The notes: generated from the letters alone by a model not told the origin. Positions 21,621 to 33,377 are shown, counted from the first letter of the stretch. The stretch is 64,000 bases of DNA from Hyaloscypha bicolor E (GCF_002865645.1 NW_020194589.1:2951750-3015749), one strand, 5' to 3'. Numbers and translations: made by a program.

Positions 21621-23400
21621 TTAGCCCTGATAACCACCAAAGCCATTGCCAAAGCTCTGAGCTGCAGGAGCACTCCATTGGGGATTCGGGGTTGGCTGAC
21701 CGCGGCCATAGCCACCAGCGCTGGCAGAGCCACCATATCCCATTTGCTGACCAGCATATTGACCTGGGGATTGGGCGGGGGGTCCACCATAACCACCTTG
21801 TTGACCAGGAAATTGACCTGGGGACTGCTGAGTGGGCATTGGACCGGCTGACTGAGGACCAGCTTGTGGGGGCATACCACCATATTGAGGGAAGTAAGCC
21901 GATGGAGTTCCTGGGTATCCAGGGGCGGGTCCACCTTGAGGGCTATATCCCTGTTGGGATCCGTCGAAGCCAGGCTGGGCAGGAGCCTTGTCTTTACCCC
22001 ACTGGAATCGAGTTAGCACATAAAGTTAACAATAGCTTTGATCAACTTACGCTGCACTTGAGAGGACGACCGTTGACATTGTAGCCGCTCAACTGGCAGA
22101 TGGCCATTGCTGCATTCTCATGTGTGTCCATCTTGACAAAAGCAAAGCCACGGTCGGCCTGGAAGCGAGTCTCAACAACGTAACCGAAGTTTTGGAACAG
22201 GGGAACGAGATCGTTCTGGGTGGTGTAGGGCGTAAGGTTGCCAACATAGCAGGTAGTTTGCCAAGCGGGGGTTTGCTGAACAATCATGTCATAGCTCTGA
22301 ACACCGTGGGTTGGGAAGTGGTGATGGCCAAAAGGGGTGGTTGGAGTCATTCCCATGGCAGACATGGCTTGCTGTTGGGAGATCGATGGCTGTCCCTTCT
22401 GATTTGCCCAGTTGCAGCGGATTGCTCGAGAACCAAGCCATTCGCCATCCATAGAGCTCAAGGCCTTCTCAGCATCCTGGCGTTCGCGGAAAGCAACAAA
22501 ACCATAGCCTCTTGAGCGACCAGTCTTCATGTCCCACATAACACGAGCTTCAGAGACCGAGCCAAATGCAGAGAAAGCTTGAAGAAGAACCTCATCATTG
22601 ACTTCATTGGACAGATCTCCGACGAAGATGTGGAAGTGGTTAGAAGTGTCTTCCTTGTTTGAGGTGTTGGACTGGTAGGCCCAGTTGACACGAATCTCCT
22701 AGGAGAGAGTGAGTAATCTGAAATGGTCTAAAGACAGGAATACCCACAGCCTGATGGACACGCCTACCATTCAGAGTTTGCATGGCTCTCTCTGCTGCTC
22801 CTGGATCGTCGTACTCAACAAAGCCGTAGTTAAATCCCTTCGACTGAAACTAGACCGCGATTAGCATGTGAAAAAATTGCATGGGTGAATGGATTGAAGA
22901 ACGAAGGAAACAAAGGTGAATTTTGTGAAATCCCATTTTACAGAGAATTTGACACAGCCTTTGGCGCTGGAATTCTCAAAGGACTTGACGTAGATAAAGT
23001 TGATACTGACAGCACCTACATTCTTGTCAGGAATGATTTTGACGTTCTGGACATGGCCAGTTGTCTCAAAGATTTGACGTAGAACATCCTCGGTGACCCT
23101 CGGATCAAGGCCTCCAACGTATAAGGCTCTCTTGTTCGGCTCCGGGGCAGCACGTCGGACAAATCCACCAGCGCTATCGGGTGACATCACACCTCCATTC
23201 TCTCCCATAGGCGATGTGATTGCAGTCGGGATAGGGTTCGTATTTTGCGGGATGATAACTGGAGGAAGAGGCGGCGGTGGCATGTGCGAGGGATTTGTCT
23301 GACCATTGTGGCCATTTTCGTAGCCCGGGGCACCTGCAGTCGTCTGCGGAGGCGGGGGGAGCTGCGCGCTCGTAGGAGGAGGGCCGTTGTTATCAGACAT
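21621..23400 (-). CDS. PUB1: PUB1/TIA-1-type RNA-binding protein with three RRMs
   Basis: Pub1/TIA-1 proteins bind U-rich RNA, stabilise or silence mRNAs, and join stress granules. Four exons on the minus strand (23400-23020, 22849-22748, 22698-22051, 22001-21621) give 503 residues. The N-terminus is Pro-rich. RRM1 begins at about residue 92 (ALYVGGLDP, with its second half KGFNYGFVEY in exon 2). RRM2 begins at about 180 (FHIFVGDLS, RGYGFVAF), and RRM3 at about 303 (TCYVGNLTP, RGFAFVKM). The tail is a Gln/Gly/Pro/Tyr-rich low-complexity region of about 125 residues, of the prion-like type. The introns are 170, 49 and 49 bp with donors GTAGGT, GTGGGT and GTAAGT. The exon junctions fall on conserved motifs (DKN-FQSKG, HQA-EIRV, KCS-WGKDK), which supports the model. 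Confidence 0.95.
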
Positions 23401-25130
23401 AGTAGAAAAGTTCGGATAGGAAGAAATTGAATCGAAGTTGAACCGAAGTTGCGGAGAAAAGACGAGCGAGGTGTGAAATTAAAGTTGCAAAGCAATTCAG
23501 TTGACTTTGTAAAACTTGCTGATAGGAATCAGAAAACTCGAGATACACAGAGGAAGGAAGCGGATGAGCTTTGTGTAGTCGAGCTGACAATTGTGGTCTT
23601 GTGTGACTCGAACGATAAGAAGCGCGGTCGAAGACTCGAAATCGACAGACGAAGTGCGAAAATGGCTCGCGAACAGGTGAATGTCGACCACGAGGAAATG
23701 TCGTTAATACGAGACCGAAGGCGATGCCTTACAGAGCTTGAGAGAGTGCTTGTGCAGGAAGAGGAGCAGCAAGACAACGAAGTGCGCGACTTGGAGCTCT
23801 TGCGACACACCGAAAGGACTGGGAAAAGAGTAAGAAGGTGACGACGATGATGACGAGAGGACGATGACCGACTGAATGGAAGAAAGGAACCACGAAAAGG
23901 ACGAGAGGAAGAGAGAGGGAAAAGCCGCTCGAGATTCCAGACGCCGGTCGATGATGGAAACGCTGTGGGAGTTGAGGTGGGGGAGGAAAAGAGAAGATAA
24001 AGTATCGCGAACCGAAAGAAGTTCGCAGAAGCACGCTAGCACCCAATCCGCGTGGTTCCCGCACAGACAGGCTCCAATTAAATCTTATGGCCCGAAAGCT
24101 GTGAACATCTGAATTCATAACGGTCACCTTTGAGCATCGGGAACAGCCACAGAGCGTGTTTCAATAGCATGATGTTTCTATCAACTTTCATCTGCACGTT
24201 GCAGAGTCCGATGCAGAGGGAGAGCACGGAATCCGCACGGCTCTCACACCACGACGCGCGCGCTCACAGCAGCACCCAGCCGCATATCATAAGCACGCCA
24301 GGCGGCAAGGATGTCGTGATAGCTGACTGATCCCGACAAACGAAATTCAAAAGGCAAATTGGCAATTATCCCTTTGAAGCTTGATACGAAGCATAATGCA
24401 GCTGCAGAGACCTGCAAGTCGCGTGCCCTTCTTGTTCAGAGCCAAGAAAGCCAAGGTAGCATTGTTTTCAGTGTTCCAGACAAGCTTCATTATATGAACG
24501 GCTTCTCTGAGGCAGGATGCAGCTCTCAGGGGTTTGTGCATGAAATGGGTGGGCCGGAAAAGGAGGAGAATCTGGGGAAACTTGGCTCGTAAGAATTAGC
24601 AGTAATAAATTCAAAACTGAATGATTTTTCAATAAGGAACAGAGCCGTGAAAGCAGGTTTTCATGCTGGCTAAGCTCTCTTAATTCTACCCCTGCAGTTC
24701 GTGGGAGGAAGTTGTGACAGTAAAGCTTTGCTCAAGAGCCCGAAATTTCCATCTCGTTCCATTTAGCAAAATGGGACCCAATGCCAGCTACATATCTTAT
24801 TGAGCCTCATATTTCTTGTGATAGTCATTCTTTAGCCTGATATTTCTTTTGTTCTCGGGATGATACAGACACTGACACTGCAGCGGCTAGCCGAACAAAG
24901 TTAAATCAGATTAAAGTTCCCCATCCCCTAGCGCAGCGGCACGCTTCACTCCTGCACGGACGTTTTGACGACACCTCAACTTTGGCTGCCTTTGCGACTG
25001 GGAAATAATTACCAGTAACCTTCTCGACCTCGCTCCAGAGAAGTGTATGGCATTTGGTTAGCGGGGGAAGCTTTCCCTAATACTTGATCTTCTCTCTCAT
25101 CCTCTGATTCCCTCGCGATCGAGACCCAGA
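23401..25130. promoter_or_regulatory. 1.7-kb divergent intergenic region (PUB1 and the 25131 gene)
   Basis: This lies between two divergently transcribed genes and holds both promoters and the leader of PUB1. Purine-rich frames at 23449-23841 and their complements are low-complexity and not convincing as genes. An odd number of restriction-like palindromes (GACGCGCGCGC near 24254) is seen, and no TATA box is obvious. Confidence 0.35.
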
Positions 25131-26267
25131 ATGTCCCAGCCTCCGCGGACAAAGCATCCCTTGGATGTTTTGCAGAGCATGATCAATGCCATCGTGAGTT
25201 GTAGAACTTGCCCTAATTTGGGAGGTAGCTAACTCAGATCCAGCTCATAGAAACCGGGAAAGCTCTTCGATCTTCTAACAAGGAGGGAGGAAAGACGCTT
25301 GCCAATGCAAAGACCAGACTCTCCTCTACAATTCCGAGCACCATTGAGAACTTTCACCTGGCCCTTGATGAAATGGAGTGTGATATCGTAAGAATGGATA
25401 TACGCACTGGAAGCAGCTCTCTGACAAAACATATAGCTTCGGGCAAAGTCCGTCCTGTTAAGAGATCTTGAAGGCTTACGAGCAAAGCGACTGGCATTGG
25501 AGAACCCAGTCCCGATCGTTGAAGAAGTTGAGCCTATACCAGAACTAGATCTAGATCTGAACGGGGAAGCTACCATGACGGATGCTGCTGAAGAGTCGAC
25601 AATAAAAGAGGAGGCTACACAACCTGAAAGTCCCGAAAAACAGACTTCAGATGAGACTGGTTTCCTATCATCCACCCAAGATCCTGCGAAAGAAGATATT
25701 GTCAAAATTGCAGAAGATTTGAAAGATCAACATGCTCTGACACCACCGTCGAACGATAAGACTTCCCAGCCAATTGGTCTGGGTATAAATACGGAAGCCG
25801 TTGCAAATTCCCCTGGTCCTGGCACTGCAGAGCCTCAAGACTCGATCGATTTGCTGTTTGATATGCCAGACAATGAAAATACTGGTGACTCGGAGCTGAA
25901 TTTCGAACACATGGATTACTCTCTTCCTGACTCCAACCAAGACCCGTCACAGGCGCAGACCCATGCGTTTGACCTCTCCACTTTCGGAACAGCCTCCCAG
26001 GATTTCAATATGAACACTATGCAAACCGACTCGAATATGGCCAATAATACGAACAACGAGAACAAAGAAGGAGAAGCTCTGTTTGGCATGGGTAATGGTG
26101 GTGATAATATGGACCTGGACTTGGACAACTTGGGTTTTGGAACCGCCGGAGGCGAGGACAGTCTCTTTGAGGATATGTTTGTTGTAGGAGACGATAATGG
26201 GTTTGACGGTAGTGGGGAGATGGATCATGGTGATTTTGATAGTGCGTTTTTCTTAATAAACGACTAA
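25131..26267 (+). CDS. Acidic coiled-coil protein, possibly a transcription-complex subunit
   Basis: Three exons (25131-25193, 25238-25387, 25437-26267) give 347 residues. The introns are 44 and 49 bp with donors GTGAGT and GTAAGA. The N-terminal 100 residues are helical (MSQPPRTKHPLDVLQSMINA, then FHLALDEMECDILRAKSVLL and RDLEGLRAKRLALEN), ending in a basic coiled coil. The rest is disordered and strongly acidic, rich in Asp/Asn/Gln/Met (for example DNMDLDLDNLGFG). A short conserved-looking helix followed by an acidic activation-like tail is the shape of fungal Mediator tail subunits such as Med2, but this is only a structural resemblance. It is likely nuclear. No signal peptide or catalytic motif is seen. 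Confidence 0.75.
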
Positions 26268-26567
26268 GCGGTCGCTGTCAACAAGTCGTCCTGAGGCCGT
26301 TGACAACTAAGCGCAGGACCATGAAATTTCATTGTACATGTTGTTTCTAGAGAATTCACAAGGCTTCTTGTATCATTCAGCCCCACAAACTTTCCTCCAT
26401 TGCACCCAACCAAATGCGAGGCACAGCGTTCTGTACTCCCTGCCTCAAAAAATAGTCAGACTCTTAATGGGATAGGAACGTTTACTAGTATTAGTTGCGT
26501 ACATGGAAATATCCCTTCGCCGTTTATATATGACAATAATTTTCCAACTCCGAACCAGTCGTGGGCA

Positions 26568-27176
26568 ATGGGGCAAGCTCAGAGTACTACCTCAACACAC
26601 AACATGCCACCCCCACGAAACCCCGGCCAACAGCCAGTGCGCCCCTTCGACCTTCTCTGCTGTACCTCCGCCCTCCCACACACTCTGACCCACCTGCTGC
26701 ACCTCCTCCAAGATGACACGATCCATATCCAGAACCCAAGGTCTCTCGGCGCTGTCCTCACACCCTTCCTCGCCCTCCTCACTACCAACACCACACCTAC
26801 TGAACCCGCGAGAATCCCAACATTCAACCCCTACATCATGCTCATACAAGTTAAGCGCTCGAAGCCGGTGTCTTTCGCCAACCAGCCAGACGCCCCAATG
26901 GTTATCGAGCAAGAGCACTCCGAACCTCGCTACTTCGCCCAGTTGACCCCAGAGGAGGAGGAGCTACGGCAAAACATGGGCAGAGAGATGATCAAAGGAC
27001 AGATGCATGTGGAAGTGGAGAAGGCGGAGGCGGAGAAGGTCTTGAGGTTTCCGGGAAGCGGAGGAGAGGTCCTTGGAGATGGAGAGACCTGGACTCGGGC
27101 TCAGGGTGTCGAGAAGATCTGGTGCGAGGAGTGTCAGGTTTGGTGGGAGTTCAGGGCTTGGACCAGAGAACTCTGA
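26568..27176 (+). CDS. Small uncharacterised protein with a candidate N-myristoylation start
   Basis: The open frame reaches upstream of 26568 without an ATG, so the first ATG (26568) is taken as the start, giving 202 residues. It begins MGQAQSTTS: Gly2 with Ser6 fits the N-myristoyltransferase recognition pattern, so membrane attachment is possible. The middle (HTLTHLLHLLQDDTIHIQNP) is amphipathic. The C-terminal half is acidic and Trp-rich, with a single CxxC (CEECQVWWEF). I do not recognise the family. It lies 300 bp downstream of the acidic coiled-coil gene on the same strand. An upstream exon that would change the N-terminus cannot be excluded. Confidence 0.5.
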   Translation: MGQAQSTTSTHNMPPPRNPGQQPVRPFDLLCCTSALPHTLTHLLHLLQDDTIHIQNPRSLGAVLTPFLALLTTNTTPTEPARIPTFNPYIMLIQVKRSKPVSFANQPDAPMVIEQEHSEPRYFAQLTPEEEELRQNMGREMIKGQMHVEVEKAEAEKVLRFPGSGGEVLGDGETWTRAQGVEKIWCEECQVWWEFRAWTREL

Positions 27177-27374
27177 GGTCTTCCTGAATGTACGGAGATG
27201 ACGTGGGACATTCGCACGATTGGTGCACCGTTGGATGAACGGGAAGCACGGTGTACAACGGTACAATTGGTGAGAGGAATGGCTTAAATAAACCATCCAG
27301 TCAGTCGACTACGCCCTCATTCCTCACCATCATCCACCCACCCAATCTCCCTACCCATGGCTACCACACTTCCA

Positions 27375-28079
27375 TCACCCCCTCTTCCTCCCTGACTCAC
27401 CAGCCTCGTCCCTTTTCGCCCACTCAGTGACTGCTCCTCCAACCCAGCTCCGCTGCTCACTATCTTTTTCTGACAAATACCCCTGTTCCTTCCTCCACCT
27501 CTCTTCAAACCTCTCCCATTCGACCTCAGCAAAGCTCTCCTCGGGAAATATCTGCTTCTCATGCCAACTGCCTCCCCCCAATTCAGCGAAATAGCGGTGT
27601 GAGAAATGGTGTGTATGTTTGTCGACATCATTGATGATTCCAAGTTCTATTACTTTTAGTGGTAGCTTGCCTCTGTGAGAAATGGAGGGCAGAAGGTGAG
27701 TTCTTCGGGGTTAGTAATGGAAGTTGTTGGTGATGGGAGGGGTTGAGAATGTGCGGTGTAATATGTTGATGGGGAGGAGCGGAGAGAGGAACCAGTTGAG
27801 TAAGGTGGATTGGATGCATGTGCCGGGGCTGGAGGAGGGGCATGGCGATGGAGAACGGTGGGCAGGGGTAGGAGAAAGGAGGTTAGGAGGTGTGAGTTTG
27901 TGGCTGAGGTTGGGGTGAGGCGGGTTTTGCAGCAGAATTGTGGATGTTGAGGCTTCGACATGAGGGAGCACGGGGGTTTTCTCTACGACTTCCCTTCGCA
28001 AGTCTGTTAATGAGGTATGGTTAATTCTCTTCCTTTTCTTTTTGCGTTTGTTTGCGTTGAGACCTGCGGTGAGTGTCAT
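27375..28079 (-). CDS. Possible spliced minus-strand gene, model uncertain
   Basis: Two protein-like pieces occur on the minus strand. The 5' piece starts at ATG 28079 (MTLTAGLNANKRKKKRKRIN). The 3' piece, ending at 27375, reads GKLPLKVIELGIINDVDKHT followed by HHFSHRYFAELGGGSWHEKQ and a charged helix. A strong acceptor (TTTCTCACAG) preceded by a TACTAAC branch point sits just before the second piece, at about 27680-27720. I could not find the matching donor, so the join is unknown. The Lys/Arg-rich start could be a nuclear signal. Function unknown; a pseudogene is also possible. Confidence 0.3.
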
Positions 28080-30183
28080 TTATTCATGCAGTCATATCAT
28101 AAGCTATAATTGAATCCTTCCTCTCTCGTTTGCTTGGTTGAACCTAGAGCTGCTGTTGAATGTTATTTATTGATGCGGCCCGGTTTATTTATGACCCTCC
28201 ATCATCATTCATCATAGTTTAATGAAAAATTCGTTCTGCTAGTTGGAGCCCTGTGGATCATCGGGGTATGGAAAGAGCTTTCTAGTGATGGCTGATGATG
28301 AAGACCATATTTACCATACAGGTCAAGTGGCAGGTATTGAGTGATCGAGTCGCAAACGTCTTCTTTACCTACCAAAACATCCCACCATGTACTCAACCAA
28401 CCCCGAACAATGGAGCAAGCTCATTTTTCATACGGTAAGTTCCATTCCGTTCGCAAATGCCTCTACTCTACGGTCATTTTTGATCACAGTTAGTGAGTAC
28501 AGTCAAGATGAATTGCAGGCACGTTTGTGTCTTCCAACAAGATATAAGAAGAGAACTTTCACGTCTCTCTTCATACCCCTTCGTACTCAAGACCAAAGAG
28601 TGGTCTCATTCCGAACACCACTCCACTTACCCTCAGTCAGGCTTGTAGTACTATCTTGAAAGAAACCCAATCTATCTCCAAAATCAATTTGCACCAAAAT
28701 CCCGGTCCCGTTCCAGATTCGTTTTACCACTGTGGACAAATACTTAAGGATGCCCACCACGACTTTCGGACCACCGACTGGCCGTCAGCACTGTATCGAG
28801 ATTTTGTATGCAAAGAATTGCGGGGTCTATCCCTGGCACGAACAGTCCAGTACAAGATATGTGATGCTTATGTGGTCATAGAAGTCATCATGAGGCCAAT
28901 AAGAACCCCAATCTTAAAGAATCGACATGTCATCTATACTACACGCATCTAAACAAGCTATGAACCTTGCGTGGCATCGATTAGGAATGGTTTGAACAAA
29001 TGAGGCGTGAATTGAGTTTTGTTTTTACGCGGATTAAGTTGTGCGAGCATGGCACTGAATCGCTTCAATGTCTGGTTCAGTCCTCGTAGTTGAGTTACGC
29101 TTCACGCCAAGCTGGGGCTTGTGACAGATATGCGTACGAATCGAAATTTATTGAGTAGAGCTGGGTTACGTGCATCTCTTTCTGAATATTGGGTTTGTTC
29201 TAGTGTTTGGGACGATCGATTGCCTTCTCGAGGAGAGCCATAGTCTAAAGTGGGGGCAGATGCTTCTCGTTCTTTGAAATATAATCAATGGATTGCTTTT
29301 AGTTGTTGACCTTGGAATCACAACCCATTACAAGCTCCTCCCTGAACATGCCAACGGAGAAATGACAAATTGGGGGATTTTAAACATTGAGAGAATAGAT
29401 CGATGTGTCAATCCCTAGAGGACCAAGCCAAAGAATCGGTTAGAATTAAGTGGAATGAGTTTCCTTGTGAGCAGCAATCCCACCTCTGTCTGGATGTGTG
29501 CTCAGGATCTCGGTTTCCATCGGAACTTCGGAATGAGTCGCTCTCCCGGTAGCCGTTTATATCAAATTATGATCTTTCTGTAAATTCACATCTCACCTAC
29601 AGGACGTAAGTTAATTCCGAGAAACGACAAACTAACGTCTAGCATTATGGTATAACGCAGACCAAAAAGAAAACTCGTCTAGCACCATGCCTTTGTGGGA
29701 AAGAACAATTTCCAATCTGGGAACTGTCTTTTGCTACTTTCTATCAAGATCGGATCTTGAAACAATTTGGTGGTTTCTCTGAACCTGTAAACTTCGCTTA
29801 AGTTGTCCGCTCCCCTTAAGTTTATCCAACTGCTATCAAATCTCTATTGCAAGCGTTCCCAAATTTCCCCTTTAGAATTATATTGAAGGCCTTAAAATGC
29901 ATCTTAATACTAAATGTACTTGCTAGACTAGGTAGATTTGAGAGCAGTCCAGGTTGAAATGCACCCTTCAATTTACGAAAATTACTAATGTACTCACACT
30001 AAACGAAACATTTGAGGCTATTGAATTCCAATGTACTCTATAACCAAGGAATATTCACTGCCTATACCATAAAGCAATTCACTTTATTAAAGTAGGAAAG
30101 CTCCAGCCTTTCGTAAGCGCCCCGCTTTCAATTTCAACAAGACTCCCGAACCTCACTATTAACCCACAACAAACATCAACGCA
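28080..30183. other. 2.1-kb gene-poor region
   Basis: A start at 28387 (MYSTNPEQWSKLIFHT) is followed at once by a good donor (GTAAGT at about 28435). Downstream fragments such as MPTTTFGPPTGRQH near 28750 hint at the remains of a small spliced gene, but no consistent model exists. From 28930 to 30180 the DNA is AT-rich and holds nothing I can support. Confidence 0.3.
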
Positions 30184-31047
30184 ATGGACTTGCAAGATTC
30201 GAGCTCGAGCAAGATGGCGCCTAGTACGCACTTCTTGAGTAGTCTTATTGTCTCTGGGCTAATTGTTTCCATAGACAGCGAGAAGGCTGTCCCTCCATCA
30301 ACTCCAAAAAATGGCAAGCACTCTCGATCTGTCGACTTCGACTTAAGTCCGCCCCCGGCACCTAAGAAAATTCGTCACAGAGCCAGAATTCCAACAAAGG
30401 CGATCTTCTGCTGCAACAATGTCGATCAAATCATGGTCGACAACGACGTATTCGCGGAATTCAAGCAGGGTGCAGCGAAGGGAATCTCCATGGCAGAAAA
30501 TTGGGCGCTGATCGTGGCTCACTCTATTGACCACCTAATCGAAGTAGTCCCTTCTCTTGAGCTTCACTTACCAAGGCTCGAGGCCCGCTATTTTGTCTGC
30601 ATGAGTTCTACGAATAAGTACAGAGAGGTCAGCCGTGATGGCTTCGAGTACTTCAAGGAGAGCAAACGGGTCGACCTCGTCATTAGTTCTTGGTATAATT
30701 GCGAGGAGCATCGTCATGGCTACAACCTGTCAAAATTTGAACGCACGGAGATTGAAGGGGTTGGATTGAAGAAGGCGGAGCTGTCACCGCAGCAATTCTC
30801 GCAGGACAAGAGACAGATCATGGTTAGAAAGTTTAGTCAGGGGAGACAGGGGGAGATTGAAGAGTTTGAGAGGAAGTTGAAGAACGCGAAGGAGGAAGAC
30901 CTCGACGAAGTCTCCAAGAGGGTCACATTTGGCAGAAAGGAAGAGGTTAACGAGGTTGCGAGAAGGTTAAGTTCTAGCAAGATAAGCAAAGGAGAAGATG
31001 TGGACTTGCATCTGGCACGCATTAACATGTACTACTCGGAGTCTTGA
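30184..31047 (+). CDS. Uncharacterised protein, copy A of an IFCC/RYFxC paralog pair
   Basis: ATG 30184 opens a 287-codon frame. A probable 51-bp in-frame intron at 30224-30274 (GTACGC...CCATAG, CTAAT branch) would replace a hydrophobic insertion with a direct join (KMAPNSEKAVPPS), giving 270 residues. Without splicing, the insertion would imitate a membrane segment. The protein has a basic Pro-rich N-terminus, the motif AIFCCNN, then LEARYFVCMSS, a Trp/Cys/His stretch (SSWYNCEEHRHGY), and a charged coiled tail with a repeat (DEVSKRVTFGRKEEVNEVAR). The RYFxC core and the following W...C...H spacing are shared with the gene at 32676. Function unknown; it is probably intracellular. Confidence 0.65.
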   Translation: MDLQDSSSSKMAPSTHFLSSLIVSGLIVSIDSEKAVPPSTPKNGKHSRSVDFDLSPPPAPKKIRHRARIPTKAIFCCNNVDQIMVDNDVFAEFKQGAAKGISMAENWALIVAHSIDHLIEVVPSLELHLPRLEARYFVCMSSTNKYREVSRDGFEYFKESKRVDLVISSWYNCEEHRHGYNLSKFERTEIEGVGLKKAELSPQQFSQDKRQIMVRKFSQGRQGEIEEFERKLKNAKEEDLDEVSKRVTFGRKEEVNEVARRLSSSKISKGEDVDLHLARINMYYSES

Positions 31048-32675
31048 TTGGCCCGAGCGAGGAAATGCTTCCATTCGTCTTCTAGAATAGACCAGTAGAA
31101 TGAGTACTTGGGTTTTCAGAAAGCTCTCCTACAATTTCAATGTTTGAGATGCACTGTGAACGGTAACTCGGACTTCTCTCCTACCACTGTGACCTTAAAC
31201 AATCTCGAAGTATTCCTAATTAGCCTGAAGCAAGTGTTTCCAATCTCTGACTCCCTAACTTCTCAAATCGACCCAAGGCACAGCGGGCAGTTACTCCTCA
31301 CCTCTATGAAAATAAATCCAATGTCTACTATCCAATTGGAACAATGACCTCATCTCTGTCTCCTTTAATATCTTTGCCTCAGTAATGCAGGACAAGCATA
31401 AACACGAAGTCAGCCCCTTTTACTTTCGCTTCACGGCTTAACTTCGGCGGCTCTCACCGTCCCCTTTCGTGCTCTACCTTAGCTAACAAGCGAATTCTTG
31501 TTTATCCCTCGGTTTTCTTGAACAATGCCTAACGACAGCAAAAACCAGGAATGAATGCTTCCCTCCTTTGCTTCTCGTAAAAATCGTCGGCCCGGACTTA
31601 CTTTCCCCTCCCTTTTGAGCTAAGCAAGGGAGTGAATCCTTATTCACCCTCATTCGTTTTGCACAGTGCCAGGTAGGCAAGAGTATTTTTATGAGTAATT
31701 ATGACGCGAGTGGCTTTCTAGTCTGCAAAATACTCACATATACTCGAAGGATTTTGCTTTGCTCTTCCGAAACTCAAAAATATGACACAAACTTGGTTGC
31801 CACCTTCGAACCTCTACAAATCTCGTTGCCAACTAGTAATCAATATCACTCCATCCTTAGTACCCGACATCGCAATTACAGGAAATATTCAAGGTTGGCG
31901 AGGAGCCTGACTTCTATTCTACGTGTGGGCGGGAACTATTGTTCTGACTCATGCTTTGAATTTTGCTAACAATGTACTCGGAAATCGAAAATATTGACAG
32001 CTTTACCAACAGCCCCGCTGTTTGTTAAAACGGAAACCCCCAATCAATATGCCTGCATAAAATGCAGTATATATAAACTGCTCCGTGAGATCGCTGTTTG
32101 AATTAATTTTTTTCAAACACTGTTGATCCTAGTTGGCCGAAGACACGATACAACGCCTGTGTCTTCCATGGGAGAAAGAAAATACATCAGATCGTCCGAA
32201 GAGCGTTGAGAAAATCTTCAAGGTTGTTGTGTCAGCTGTTCCACTTACATCTCGAACAATGAACCATCCACCATGCTCCGAGAAAACATCTCCTACTCGT
32301 CACGCCTTCTATTTTGGGACGCAATAAACAGTGAATTATCAAAACGAGTCGTCTGTGAATAATTTCACGCTTCTCTTACTGTGACTCTTGGAAGGAATGC
32401 ATCTACAAAGTGGCGACTCGAACCAGCAAATAACTTCAAACTACTAACGTATCTCCACCCTCAGTTGCATATTCTTTTAGGGGGCGAGTATTTAGTGATT
32501 GATCTCGACATATTCGTCTGTGAATCATTCAAGTTTCTCTCCCGGTCACACTTCCGCGAAATACATCATCAAAGGATTATTCAAAGCAACGAGAACTACA
32601 ACCGCCAAGCCATTTAAACCCCCTCGAATATCACGGCACTTCTTCCTTCAACAACTTCAAAAGCATTCATAAACA
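31048..32675. other. Intergenic region between the two paralogs, with a short direct repeat
   Basis: No supported gene. A diverged direct repeat, CGTCTGTGAAT(A/C)AT followed by a TTCTC run, occurs near 32350 and 32516. A frame at 32133-32327 ends in HAFYFGTQ, faintly like the RYFxC core of the flanking genes. This could be a relic of a third copy, but the evidence is thin. Confidence 0.3.
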
Positions 32676-33377
32676 ATGGCAAACTTCCCTCAAAGAATCT
32701 TCTGCTGCAAGGCCGCTGGCCCGGCCCCTGTAGCCAGCAACATCAAGCTTCACAACGACCCGAACCGAGAACTCCATGAGGCAATTTTTCGATCCTTCCT
32801 AGCATTCGCAGTTCGTCGACAAGTCCTTGCAGACTTCGTCGAAGAAGAAGCCAGGGAACGAAAGCAAGAGTCTGCTCGCCTCCTTGCACTCATCAGTGGC
32901 ATCACCAACCCAAACAGCGAGGTTCCTCCGCTTCCAGCCACACCTCCTCCACCTTCCCCTCGATTCCTGAAACCGGTACCCGCGCCCATCTTCACACTCG
33001 AGGCGCTGAAGAACAACCCTCTCGATCCCCAGGTTCCGTATGTCATCCACCTTACATCACGAGTCAACTTCGGGCCGGTATACTCACACCGTTACTTCGC
33101 ATGCCCGTGGGACCTCCAACACGACTGGGTTGAGATGTCGCTGGTTCACTGGTTCGCGGCAGGAGAACCGTTCAAGATGAAGGCTGAGAAGTGGGATGTG
33201 AAGTGCGAGAAGGATGAGCACTTCTTCCGGTTAACGTTGAGGCCAAATCTAGCGATGAGACCTGTTGCCCCTACTCCGGTCGCAGGGGTTCACTATGCTC
33301 ACTCAGAGGAGGTCGCCGGAGTCCACTATCTTCATGGCCCTGAGCTTCAGGGGCTGGAGTTGCAGGAGAGGTGTTGA
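32676..33377 (+). CDS. Uncharacterised protein, copy B of an IFCC/RYFxC paralog pair
   Basis: ATG 32676 (context AAACAATGGC) opens a single 233-codon frame. It starts MANFPQRIFCCKAAGPAP and contains a helical stretch (FRSFLAFAVRRQVLADFVEE), a Pro-rich linker (PPLPATPPPPSPRF), and then the core SHRYFACPWD...VHWFAAGE...EKWDVKCEKDEHF. The C-terminus has a duplicated VAGVHY(A/L)H motif. The order IFCC, RYFxC, W...C...H is the same as in the gene at 30184, though overall identity is low. The two look like an old tandem duplication. No family name or localisation signal is recognised. The conserved Cys/His/Trp could bind metal, which is speculation. Confidence 0.65.
   Translation: MANFPQRIFCCKAAGPAPVASNIKLHNDPNRELHEAIFRSFLAFAVRRQVLADFVEEEARERKQESARLLALISGITNPNSEVPPLPATPPPPSPRFLKPVPAPIFTLEALKNNPLDPQVPYVIHLTSRVNFGPVYSHRYFACPWDLQHDWVEMSLVHWFAAGEPFKMKAEKWDVKCEKDEHFFRLTLRPNLAMRPVAPTPVAGVHYAHSEEVAGVHYLHGPELQGLELQERC

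Noticed and set aside
21172..21678. 168-codon minus frame at the 3' end of PUB1
   Set aside because: It overlaps the last exon of PUB1 in a different frame and its 3' flank; a shadow.
23449..24127. Purine-rich frames on both strands upstream of PUB1
   Set aside because: Low-complexity Glu/Arg or Ser/Phe runs caused by base composition in a leader region.
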